A stretch of DNA of 6,071 nucleotides from an uncultured Syntrophobacterales bacterium (GTDB taxonomy: Bacteria > Desulfobacterota > Syntrophia > Syntrophales > UBA5619), in contig CAIUXU010000297.1 of assembly GCA_903903205.1 (NCBI GenBank), positions 1 through 6,071 on the forward strand, written 5' to 3'. The stretch's first letter is position 1, and every line of letters starts with the position of its first letter. The notes beneath the pieces are model-generated. The model ran no database searches, had not been told where the DNA came from, and saw only the letters and a program-made list of their open reading frames with translations. Positions 1 to 5,397 of the stretch are shown one piece after another. A program made the position numbers and the translations under genes.

Positions 1-120
1 GCAGCCATCCGGGACCAGATCGCCTATTTCAAGCTGCCGAAGAAAATCGTCTTTGTCGAGGAATTCCCGCGCAATTCCGTGGGCAAGATCCTCAAGAAAG
101 AGCTGAAAGGAAAAACATAG
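1..120 (+). CDS. AMP-dependent acyl-CoA/acyl-acid ligase, C-terminal end (partial)
   Basis: The frame is open from the first base of the window and ends at TAG 118-120, giving the last 39 residues of a larger protein. The sequence has the C-terminal subdomain pattern of the acyl-adenylate-forming (ANL) superfamily: YFKLPK (residues 9-14 of the fragment), then FVEEFPRNSVGKILKKEL, where K29 of GKILK matches the conserved lysine needed for adenylation. Such enzymes activate a carboxylic acid as acyl-AMP and pass it to CoA or an acyl carrier protein. Substrate cannot be judged from this piece. The next gene, a ketoreductase, starts 12 nt after the stop, so the two are almost certainly co-transcribed and work on the same acyl chains. 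Family assignment is firm; role in a specific lipid pathway is inference. Confidence 0.88.
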   Translation, partial: AAIRDQIAYFKLPKKIVFVEEFPRNSVGKILKKELKGKT

Positions 121-132
121 GGAGAAGGAACC

Positions 133-861
133 ATGGGTGAACAGAAAATTGCTATCGTTACGGGCGGCAGCCGGGGGATCGGCCGGGCCATCGCCGTCGA
201 ACTGGCCGCGCAAGGCTACCAGATTGTAATCACGTATAAAACAAACGAAGAGGCGGCTGCCGAGACGCTGCGGCTGATCGGGGACGCCGGCGGGAGTGTT
301 GAGGCGGTGAAGTTTGACGTAGGCAATGCCGCCGAGGCGGAAGGCGCGATCAGCGACCTCCTCGGGCGGCTGGAGCGGGTCGATGTGCTGGTGAACAACG
401 CCGGGGTGACGGCGGACGGCCTTTTTTTGATGATGCCCCGGAGGGACTGGGACGCGGTGATCGACACGACCCTCCACGGCTTCTACAACATGACCAAGCC
501 GGTTCTGCGCAAGATGCTGCGGCGCAAAAGCGGGGCCATTGTCTCGCTGTCGTCCGTTTCGGCCCTGGTCGGAAATCGGGGGCAGGCCAATTATGCCGCC
601 GCCAAGGCCGGCCTCATTGCCGCCAGCCGTGTTTTAAGTTCCGAGGTTGCAAGGCTTGGTGTCCGGGTGAACGTCGTGGCGCCGGGTCCGGTCGATACGG
701 AGATGATCCGGGACGCCCCGCTGGAAAACATCAAGCAGATGATCCCGATGGGGAGGATCGGCCGGCCCGAAGAGGTGGCGAAGGTGGTCCGTTTCCTCTG
801 CTCCGACGACGCCTCCTACATCACCGGCCAGGTCATCTCCGTGAATGGAGGGATGTTTTGA
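133..861 (+). CDS. fabG: 3-oxoacyl-ACP reductase, FabG-like short-chain dehydrogenase
   Basis: A 242-residue classical SDR, the usual length for FabG, which reduces 3-oxoacyl-ACP to 3-hydroxyacyl-ACP with NADPH in the cytoplasm. Visible motifs are the cofactor glycine loop TGGSRGIG (10-17), NNAG (88-91), the catalytic serine S141 in SLSSVS, Y154 and K158 in NYAAAKAG, and a C-terminal ITGQVISVNGG. The fourth tetrad residue, normally Asn 28 residues before the serine (TNL in E. coli FabG), is threonine here (DTTL, T113). The GNRGQxNYxAAKAG stretch resembles ketoreductases of aryl-polyene-type clusters more than housekeeping FabG, judged from memory. The ATG at 133 follows a purine-rich Shine-Dalgarno region (AGGGAG at 119-124, AAGGA just after). 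It lies 12 nt after the ligase stop and touches the lolA-like gene at its own stop. The symbol denotes family, not proof of primary fatty-acid synthesis. Confidence 0.9.
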   Translation: MGEQKIAIVTGGSRGIGRAIAVELAAQGYQIVITYKTNEEAAAETLRLIGDAGGSVEAVKFDVGNAAEAEGAISDLLGRLERVDVLVNNAGVTADGLFLMMPRRDWDAVIDTTLHGFYNMTKPVLRKMLRRKSGAIVSLSSVSALVGNRGQANYAAAKAGLIAASRVLSSEVARLGVRVNVVAPGPVDTEMIRDAPLENIKQMIPMGRIGRPEEVAKVVRFLCSDDASYITGQVISVNGGMF

Positions 862-1571
862 GCATGAAGACGGTTATTATGGCGAAGGCGAGTAAAGGTT
901 TGAAATGTCATGCCGGGCCCCGGGAATATGGGGACACGATGCGGCATCATGTCTCCATATTCCCGGCAATCCCGCTGTTCGCGCTGATCCTGCTGTTGCC
1001 GCTGCTCGTCGCCTGGGCCGACAGTTGGGAAGGGCTCCGCGAGGCCTCCCGCCGGATCACCTCCGTCGAGGCCCGCTTCGTGCAGAAAAAGACGCTGCCG
1101 ATGCTGGCAAAACCGTTTGTCTCCGAAGGCCGTTTTTTCTTCCAGCTCCCGGGCCAGCTTCGCTGGGAGTACGACCGTCCCGTCCGAAGCGTCCTCATCA
1201 TGAACGGCGGCGCCGTGAAGCGCTACCTCAGGGATCAGGGTGGCTGGCGTGAGGAGGGCGGTGCGTCGCTGACCGCCATGCAGGTGGTTCTGGAGGAGAT
1301 CGTGAACTGGCAGCAGGGCCGGTTCGACTCGAACCCCCGTTTCCAGGCATCGTTGACGGTTGGTCCCGAGCCACGGGTGACGCTCGTGCCGAAGGAAGCC
1401 TCCTGGGGCAAGATGATCCGGCGGATCGAACTGACCCTTTCCCGGGAGCAGGCCGGCGCCATGAAGGGGGTCCGGGTGGTGGAAGACGAACGCTCCTTCA
1501 CCGAAATGGATTTCAGCCAGGTACGGCTCAACCGCCCGCTGCCTGCCTCCCTGTTTGAGAAGGTGGAATGA
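858..1571 (+). CDS. LolA-like periplasmic outer-membrane lipoprotein carrier
   Basis: A secreted protein of the LolA family (COG2834 type), which ferries hydrophobic lipoprotein tails or lipids across the periplasm. A hydrophobic signal sequence (LFALILLLPLLVAWA) ends in a likely cleavage site AWA-DS. The mature part starts with the family pattern SVEARFVQKKTLPML (69-83), then SEGRFFF and LRWEYDRP, where LolA proteins carry their first strands. The start is uncertain. TTG 858 overlaps the fabG stop with GGAGG 6 nt upstream; ATG 864 is 12 nt from the same site; ATG 939 would give the most normal signal peptide (n-region MRHH). ATG 939 lies in the loop of a 47-bp palindrome that also encodes the HHVSIFP residues. 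From 858 the n-region is oddly long, about 38 residues. The gene overlaps its downstream lipoprotein partner by ATGA. In aryl-polyene-type clusters a LolA-like gene occupies a comparable place. Confidence 0.82.
   Translation: MSMKTVIMAKASKGLKCHAGPREYGDTMRHHVSIFPAIPLFALILLLPLLVAWADSWEGLREASRRITSVEARFVQKKTLPMLAKPFVSEGRFFFQLPGQLRWEYDRPVRSVLIMNGGAVKRYLRDQGGWREEGGASLTAMQVVLEEIVNWQQGRFDSNPRFQASLTVGPEPRVTLVPKEASWGKMIRRIELTLSREQAGAMKGVRVVEDERSFTEMDFSQVRLNRPLPASLFEKVE
920..966. repeat. REP-like 47-bp palindrome at the start of the lolA-like gene
   Basis: Arms 920-936 and 950-966 match at 16 of 17 positions; the one exception (G932/T954) is a G-U pair in RNA. The interior adds GATGC (938-942) and GCATC (944-948) around G943, so nearly the whole 47 bp is one hairpin. 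The arm contains GGGAATATGGGGACA, which resembles, from memory, palindromes associated with REP-type Y1 transposases (RAYT) in deltaproteobacteria. It lies in frame within the 5' part of the lolA-like gene. The possible start ATG 939-941 and its GGGGA are both inside the fold, so initiation there would be hindered in folded mRNA. No transposase gene is present in the window. Confidence 0.8.
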
Positions 1572-2263
1572 ACGTGATGCCCCGCCATTTTGCCCCGCTC
1601 CTCCTCTTTCTGCTTCTGGCCGTCGGCGCCTGCACAGGGTTGAAGCCTCTGGCGCCCCTCGATGCAGCCCGGAAAACAACCGTGCTGGAAGGCTGCCGGC
1701 GGCCCTTCCTGCCGGGGAAGGACCGGCTAGTCCACGCGCTGGAAATGGTCACGCCCGGCGGCGCGAAGGGGACGGCGATCGGGGTGCTGGTGGCCGACCC
1801 CCGGACGCGGGGCTTCCGGACGGTGCTGATGACGGTTGAGGGGTTTGTGTTGTTCGATGTTGAAGCGGGGGAGGCGCTGACCCTCCACCGGGCTGTGCCT
1901 CCATTCGACAAGCCGGCGTTTGCCGAGGGGCTCGCGGAGGATATCCGTCTGGCCTTTTGTGCGCCGGGCGGAGACCCGACGGCCTGGGGGGCAGGGGAGG
2001 AGGGCGTCCCGGCCTGCCGTTTTGAACGTGCCGACGGGCGGATGGTCGAGGTTCTGACATTCAGAGACGGCGTTACCGTAATCCGCCTTTATGGGACTGG
2101 ACAAGATCTCCTCAAAAGGGTAAAAATCACGCCCGCGGAAGGACCCGGTCCGGCGGAGCTGGTGGAGATTGAGAGCGGCGGCTGGCCATCCTATACGCTG
2201 CGACTCCGGCTTCTTGAAAGCGAGGCTCTGGGCGAGGACGAGGGAAAAAGTGCTGAGGACTGA
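1568..2263 (+). CDS. Outer-membrane lipoprotein, DUF3261-like
   Basis: A 231-residue protein beginning with a type II signal peptide: hydrophobic LLLFLLLA (11-18), then VGAC with lipobox cysteine C22 followed by Thr, so outer-membrane sorting is plausible. The mature region has a beta-rich pattern (GVLVADPRTRGFRTVLMTVEG, then GFVLFDVEAGE), a central PPFD and DIRLAF, and a closing GGWPSYTLRLRLLE. This order resembles DUF3261 lipoproteins, small proteins of unknown biochemistry that accompany a LolA-like carrier in aryl-polyene-type clusters. The assignment is by pattern memory and not certain. The ATG overlaps the lolA-like stop by 4 nt (ATGA), indicating translational coupling. The last residues (SAED) and the stop are encoded by the outer arm of a palindromic repeat (2249-2264), so the native C-terminus may have been altered. 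Confidence 0.72.
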   Translation: MNVMPRHFAPLLLFLLLAVGACTGLKPLAPLDAARKTTVLEGCRRPFLPGKDRLVHALEMVTPGGAKGTAIGVLVADPRTRGFRTVLMTVEGFVLFDVEAGEALTLHRAVPPFDKPAFAEGLAEDIRLAFCAPGGDPTAWGAGEEGVPACRFERADGRMVEVLTFRDGVTVIRLYGTGQDLLKRVKITPAEGPGPAELVEIESGGWPSYTLRLRLLESEALGEDEGKSAED

Positions 2264-2369
2264 GCCCATTATGTAGGGTGCGTCATGACGCACCTTCTGT
2301 TTCGGTGCGTTACGCTTCGCTAACGCACCCTACAGTTTCGGTGTTTCACACTCAGCACTCAGCACTCAG
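2249..2369. repeat. Nested palindromic repeats between the lipoprotein and radical SAM genes
   Basis: The outer layer has arms 2249-2264 (AGTGCTGAGGACTGAG) and 2351-2366, complementary at 14 of 16 positions. The right arm is part of three tandem CACTCAG heptamers (2349-2369). Inside lies a second element, 2273-2333, bounded by GTAGGGTGCGT and ACGCACCCTAC. It contains two hairpins: the perfect palindrome GGTGCGTCATGACGCACC (2277-2294), and 2304-2329 with stem GGTGCGTTA/TAACGCACC, inner GC/GC pairs, and one bulged C. The layout suggests one dispersed repeat inserted into another. The outer left arm overlaps the end of the lipoprotein gene. Folded RNA could attenuate transcription into the radical SAM gene, but no T-run follows. 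Confidence 0.82.
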
Positions 2370-2415
2370 TCCGTTCGGCCCCCGGAAGCGGAAACGAGAA
2401 AGGAAACAGGATCCC

Positions 2416-3684
2416 ATGAAATTTAGACTCATCTACCCTAAATGGCAAAAGCTGGAGCGGCAGACGGAGTTTCACCTGCCTCCGCACGGCCCGGTGGTCT
2501 TTGCTGCGACACTGCCGCCGGATTGGGAGGTGGAGTTCATCGACGAGAACGTGGAGCCTCTTCCCATTGACGACGGTGTTGATTTTGTCGGTATCTCGAT
2601 GATGCTGACCTGCCAGGTGAAACGGGGCTGGGAGATTGCGGACGACTATCGCCGACGTGGCGTCAAGGTGATCTGCGGCGGCATCGGAACCATGCTCCAT
2701 GCCGAGGAGACGAGGCAGCACGCCGACGCCGTTTTCCTGGGCGAGGCCGAGGGGCGGATGGAAGAGGTGTTTGCCGACTGGCGGCAGGGCTGCCTCAAGC
2801 CCGTTTACGACTTCTTCACTTCGCCGCCGCCGACCGAACTTATCGGCCCCGCCCGGCGTGACATCCTGAAGCGGGATCTATATAATTACAAGGGGATACA
2901 GATGGTGGACCTTGTGCATGCCTCCCGGGGCTGCCGGTTCAACTGCTACCCCTGCTGCGTCAGCTATCTGGGCGGACGGCGGTTCCGCCCCCGGCCGGTT
3001 GATCGGGTGATCGCGGAGATGGCCGCAATCGACAACAACCGACTCTTCATCGTTGACAATTCGCTGGCCCAGGACCGCCAGTGGGAGATCGACCTCTTTA
3101 CCGAGATGATCCCGCTGAAGAAGAAATGGTGCTGCCATCCGATCGAGGAGGACGACAAAGTTCTTGACCTGGCCGCGCAGGCCGGGGCCTGGTATGTCTA
3201 TCAGGCCGTCTTCGACACCTCCGATCACATCCGCGACCGTGTGAAGCGCTATCACGACCACGGCATTGCCGTGGAGGGGACGGTCCTGCTGGGACTGGAC
3301 CAGCACACGGAGGACGACATCAGGCGGCTCATCGATTTTATTCTGGAGATCAAGCTGGATCTGGCCGAGTTCACCGTGCTCACCCCCTTTCCCCATACCC
3401 GGACGTTCGAGGATTTCGAGCGGGAGAAGCGGATTCTCACCTACGACTGGGACGCCTACACGGCCGACCGGGTTGTCTTCCAGCCGCGCCACATCAGTCC
3501 GGAGCGTCTTCAGGAACTGTTAGCATTTGCCTGGGAGAGCTTCTACCGGGAAGAGCCCCAGAACTACAGAATGTTTAAGCTATTCAAACAGGTTGTCGAG
3601 AGAGAGAAGGCGGACGGAACCTTCCGCCCGAGGCGGCGCGACCTGATCGTCCGTCGATTCGGCCGCGAAGAGGGGCCGGGATAG
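2416..3684 (+). CDS. B12-binding-type radical SAM protein
   Basis: From ATG 2416 the protein has 422 residues. An N-terminal Rossmann-like part (about 1-125) shows the outline of cobalamin-binding radical SAM proteins: VEFIDENVEPL, then GVDFVGISMM, then VICGGIGTMLHAEE and ADAVFLGEAEG. The cobalamin-ligand motif DxHxxG is not visible, so B12 may bind base-off without a protein histidine or not at all. The radical SAM core follows, with cluster motif C173-x3-C177-x2-C180 in SRGCRFNCYPCC; an extra cysteine (C181) adjoins it. The C-terminal region (VVFQPRHISPERLQELLAFAWESFY) is like that of uncharacterised lipid-associated members. The substrate is unknown; methylation, cyclisation or desaturation of lipids are possibilities by family analogy. 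I reject the GTG at 2278 because residues upstream of 2416 are repeat-encoded. The ATG has AGGAAA and AGGA upstream. Confidence 0.85.
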   Translation: MKFRLIYPKWQKLERQTEFHLPPHGPVVFAATLPPDWEVEFIDENVEPLPIDDGVDFVGISMMLTCQVKRGWEIADDYRRRGVKVICGGIGTMLHAEETRQHADAVFLGEAEGRMEEVFADWRQGCLKPVYDFFTSPPPTELIGPARRDILKRDLYNYKGIQMVDLVHASRGCRFNCYPCCVSYLGGRRFRPRPVDRVIAEMAAIDNNRLFIVDNSLAQDRQWEIDLFTEMIPLKKKWCCHPIEEDDKVLDLAAQAGAWYVYQAVFDTSDHIRDRVKRYHDHGIAVEGTVLLGLDQHTEDDIRRLIDFILEIKLDLAEFTVLTPFPHTRTFEDFEREKRILTYDWDAYTADRVVFQPRHISPERLQELLAFAWESFYREEPQNYRMFKLFKQVVEREKADGTFRPRRRDLIVRRFGREEGPG

Positions 3685-3688
3685 GACC

Positions 3689-3740
3689 CTTCGTCAAGCT
3701 CAGGGCGATCGGAACCCCGTTCGTGCTGAGCTTGTCGAAG
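3689..3740. repeat. Dispersed palindromic repeat (TTCGACAAGCTCAG-type) before cysM
   Basis: Arms 3689-3712 and 3717-3740 are complementary at 20 of 24 positions around a 4-nt loop (AACC). The right arm reads GTGCTGAGCTTGTCGAAG, a sequence I recognise as a very widespread short intergenic palindrome in proteobacteria. It fills almost the whole 76-bp gap between the radical SAM stop and the cysteine synthase start. No poly-T follows, so it is not a standard intrinsic terminator, though the hairpin may affect mRNA stability or processing between the two genes. Confidence 0.82.
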
Positions 3741-3760
3741 CACAACATAGGAGAACGACA

Positions 3761-4678
3761 ATGAGCGTATTGGATGCAATCGGCAACACCCCCCTGGTGG
3801 AGATCGTCAACCTTTGGGATTCCGGGAAGAGCGGAGTTCGGATCATGGCGAAGCTGGAGGGTTCCAATCCGGGCGGTTCGGTTAAAGACCGTCCGGCGTA
3901 TTACATGCTCAGAGATGCCGTCGCTTCCGGCAGGCTGGTTCCGGGGAAAACGATCCTGGAGCCCACTTCCGGAAACACGGGCATCGGAATGGCGATGGTT
4001 GCGGCGGCGATGGGTTATAAAATCAAGCTCACAATGCCGACCTGTGTGAGCGCGGAGCGGCAGGCTGTTTTGCAGGCCCTCGGAGCGGAACTGGAGCTGA
4101 CGCCGGGCAGCGACCGCACCGACGGCGCGATCCGGCGGGCGCATCATATCATGGAACAGCAGGGGGATAAGTACTTCATGCCCAATCAGTTTGATAATCC
4201 CTTCAACTGCCTGGCCCATTACGAGACGACCGGACCGGAGATCTTTCAGCAGACTAACGGTGAAGTCGATCTTTTTGTTGCCGGAATGGGTACGACCGGA
4301 ACGCTGATGGGCTGTTCCCGGTTTTTCAAGGAGAAAAAACCGTCAATCAAGATCGTCGGTATTGAGCCCACTCTGAACCACCGCATCCAGGGCCTGAAGA
4401 ATATGAAAGAGGCGATCGTCCCGAAGATCTATGACCCGGGTCGGCTGGACCTCATGGTGAGCTGCAACGACGACAACGCCTTCGACACCACCCGCGACCT
4501 TTCCCTTCGCGAAGGACTGTTTTGCGGAATCAGCTCGGGTGCAGCCATGTGGGGCGCCATCCAGGTGGCCAGAGACATGCCGCGCGGCGCCACCGTTGTG
4601 GTCATTTTGCCCGATCGAGGCGACCGCTATCTTTCAACGGAGGTGTTTCGCTCGGTCTGCGCCATGTGCCCGCCTTGA
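3761..4678 (+). CDS. cysM: Cysteine synthase, CysM type (PLP fold type II)
   Basis: A 305-residue PLP-dependent enzyme that makes cysteine from an activated serine (O-acetylserine or O-phosphoserine) and a sulfur donor in the cytosol. Motifs in order are IGNTPLV (7-13), the Schiff-base lysine K42 in GGSVKDRPA, the substrate loop TSGNTG (69-74), AHYETTGPEI (152-161), the phosphate-binding GMGTTGT (175-181), GISSGAAM with S259 near the PLP ring nitrogen, and DRGDRYLSTEVF near the end. SVKDRPA, MGTTGT and DRGDRYLST favour CysM over CysK. The protein ends in CAMCPP, a short cysteine-bearing tail. ATG 3761 has AGGAG (3749-3753) 7 nt upstream. A palindromic repeat separates it from the radical SAM gene, and I see no promoter of its own. 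The sulfur donor (sulfide, thiosulfate or a thiocarboxylated carrier) cannot be read from sequence. Confidence 0.87.
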   Translation: MSVLDAIGNTPLVEIVNLWDSGKSGVRIMAKLEGSNPGGSVKDRPAYYMLRDAVASGRLVPGKTILEPTSGNTGIGMAMVAAAMGYKIKLTMPTCVSAERQAVLQALGAELELTPGSDRTDGAIRRAHHIMEQQGDKYFMPNQFDNPFNCLAHYETTGPEIFQQTNGEVDLFVAGMGTTGTLMGCSRFFKEKKPSIKIVGIEPTLNHRIQGLKNMKEAIVPKIYDPGRLDLMVSCNDDNAFDTTRDLSLREGLFCGISSGAAMWGAIQVARDMPRGATVVVILPDRGDRYLSTEVFRSVCAMCPP

Positions 4679-4975
4679 CCCGCGGTTGATAGCGCACGAC
4701 ATGCCGCAATAGCTTGGGAACATCTGTTCCCCCGGCGGGATAAGCAAAGAGGAGCGGAAGATCTTCCGGAACCACACAATATTGATGCTTGCGTCAAAAG
4801 TTGAAAATGCCCGGCAATCGTCATTCCGGAGAAAGCCAGAATCCAGGAATTTCAAAGTGTTACAAAAACACTGGATACCGGTTTTCACCGGTATGACGAC
4901 TTTTGACGAGTCGTTCAATATTTAGGGATGTTCAAAACAACATTTTTTCGGACTTTCGTCAATTTCTCCATGCTA
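4679..4975. other. Intergenic region after cysM: small palindromes and a dispersed repeat
   Basis: No convincing gene is seen here. A hairpin GGGAAC-ATCT-GTTCCC lies at 4716-4731, and a perfect 14-bp palindrome CGGAAGATCTTCCG at 4755-4768. Neither is followed by a T-run, so neither is a clear rho-independent terminator for cysM. The dispersed repeat at 4819-4898 is listed separately. Base composition becomes clearly more AT-rich from about 4780, and beyond it the recognisable genes are on the opposite strand, which marks a boundary between core-like and acquired DNA. Confidence 0.5.
4819..4898. repeat. Dispersed palindromic repeat (GTCATTCCGGxGAAA-type)
   Basis: Arms 4819-4846 and 4871-4898 are complementary at 23 of 28 positions. 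The 24-nt interior has its own small hairpin, GTGTT (4857-4861) with AACAC (4867-4871). The arms read CGTCATTCCGG and, on the right, CCGGTATGACG, which I recognise as a common intergenic repeat of many bacterial genomes whose chance translation gives IPxKxGIQ. The five arm mismatches suggest an older, decaying copy. It lies close to the point where the window changes from GC-rich to AT-rich. Confidence 0.82.
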
Positions 4976-4988
4976 TCATATATTTAAC

Positions 4989-5009
4989 TTTGATGAATTA
5001 TTCATCAAA
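4989..5009. promoter_or_regulatory. 21-bp perfect dyad, operator- or hairpin-like
   Basis: TTTGATGAAT (4989-4998) and ATTCATCAAA (5000-5009) are perfect inverted arms around T4999. The site lies in AT-rich DNA inside the last codons of the start-less frame. It could be a protein-binding dyad or a weak transcription-ending hairpin for the - strand operon. No T-run of convincing length follows on either strand, and no clear promoter adjoins it. Confidence 0.4.
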
Positions 5010-5135
5010 TCATCTGTCCCGATTTCATTCATCGTAAACACCCGGAATATTTTGTTTTCGGGCAGTTGGAGAATTGGAAATTTCGATGGCAAATCTGCGA
5101 TGCAGGCTTGGATTTCGGAATGTTCCGCCCGGCCA

Positions 5136-5172
5136 TCAGCAAATCTGTTACCCGCGACAAGCAGATTGCTGA
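5136..5172. repeat. Inverted repeat with bulged base downstream of the toxin-partner genes
   Basis: TCAGCAAATCTG (5136-5147) pairs with CAGATTGCTGA (5162-5172) over 11 bp with one unpaired A on the left arm and a 14-nt loop. The bulged-stem shape recalls integron recombination sites, but no R-box pair (GTTRRRY with RYYYAAC) flanks it, so I do not call it an attC. It could be a degraded site or an ordinary hairpin. Confidence 0.4.
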
Positions 5173-5220
5173 CTAAAAATGGTTCTGACTTACATGAAGT
5201 TAATAAGTTAACAGCGTCCC

Positions 5221-5394
5221 CTATTTCTCGACATAGTTCACTGGTCTACGCGGTTGACGAGATACAACTGTGTGGTTAGATGACGATTGCTTCCTGCGAA
5301 AATCCTCGCAGATAGCATGAAGGTCGTAATTAAACTGCTTTGCGTGCTCATCTCTTATACGGCGAACTTCTTCAACGATAGGATCTTGCCACAT
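5221..5394 (-). CDS. 57-residue partner (putative antitoxin) of the PIN toxin
   Basis: ATG 5394 to TAG 5223-5221 encodes 57 residues. The protein begins MWQDPIVEEVRRIRDEHAKQ, then FNYDLHAICEDFRRKQ, a short charged, probably helical protein. It matches, from memory, small proteins (DPIVxEVRxxRxxxAxxFNYDLxAIxxDxR) regularly found directly after PIN-domain genes in deltaproteobacteria and cyanobacteria. It starts 3 nt after the toxin stop, with GGAGG 9 nt upstream of the ATG. I infer it neutralises or regulates the toxin, but no DNA-binding fold is obvious. The order toxin then partner is the reverse of classical vapBC. The C-terminal end (PRRPVNYVEK) runs into sequence resembling a dispersed repeat (AGTTAATAAGTTAACAGCG on the + strand), so the tail may not be native. 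Confidence 0.72.
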   Translation of the reverse strand: MWQDPIVEEVRRIRDEHAKQFNYDLHAICEDFRRKQSSSNHTVVSRQPRRPVNYVEK

Positions 5395-5397
5395 GAC

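Larger units (their letters stand above)
4976..5245 (-). pseudogene. Start-less open frame, possible gene remnant
   Basis: On the - strand a frame is open for 89 codons between TAG (5248-5246) and TGA (4978-4976). Its translation has a natural-looking composition (for example EPFLVSNLLVAGNRFADGR, then AEHSEIQACIADLPSKFP, then ENKIFRVFTMNEIGTDDL). There is no ATG, GTG or TTG start in its first half. It overlaps the last 25 nt of the 57-residue partner gene in another frame. I do not recognise the protein. It may be the 3' remainder of a cassette gene that lost its start when sequence near 5198-5223 was rearranged, or chance open sequence. The + strand frame at 5052-5279 covers the same DNA and looks less protein-like. 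Confidence 0.3.

Noticed and set aside
816..1679. 287-codon - strand frame opposite the lolA-like gene
   Set aside because: It is a GC-rich shadow with no family motifs. The + strand frame has a signal peptide, family pattern and operon context.
2349..2369. CRISPR-like array from the repeated CACTCAG units
   Set aside because: There are three directly adjacent 7-bp units with no spacers. They form one arm of an inverted repeat.
2278..2415. N-terminal extension of the radical SAM frame starting at GTG 2278
   Set aside because: All 46 extra residues are encoded by palindromic repeats and low-complexity sequence. ATG 2416 has a ribosome site and begins the recognisable domain (MKFRLIYPKW).
2878..3492. 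204-codon - strand frame opposite the radical SAM gene
   Set aside because: The + strand carries the CxxxCxxC motif and continuous homology-like sequence. The antisense frame has no recognisable features.
4716..4768. Rho-independent terminator for cysM
   Set aside because: The two small palindromes are real, but neither is followed by a T-rich run, so a terminator call is not supported.
4634..4918. 94-codon - strand frame after cysM
   Set aside because: Its VIPVKTGIQ and LDSGFLRNDD segments are the typical chance translation of the palindromic repeat at 4819-4898, and the rest is antisense to the end of cysM.
5136..5172. Second attC site
   Set aside because: The stem has a bulge like attC, but no complementary GTTRRRY/RYYYAAC boxes flank it.
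5052..5279. 75-codon + strand frame in the AT-rich region
   Set aside because: It has a weak TTG start, no ribosome site and no recognisable motif, and it overlaps the well-supported partner gene on the other strand.
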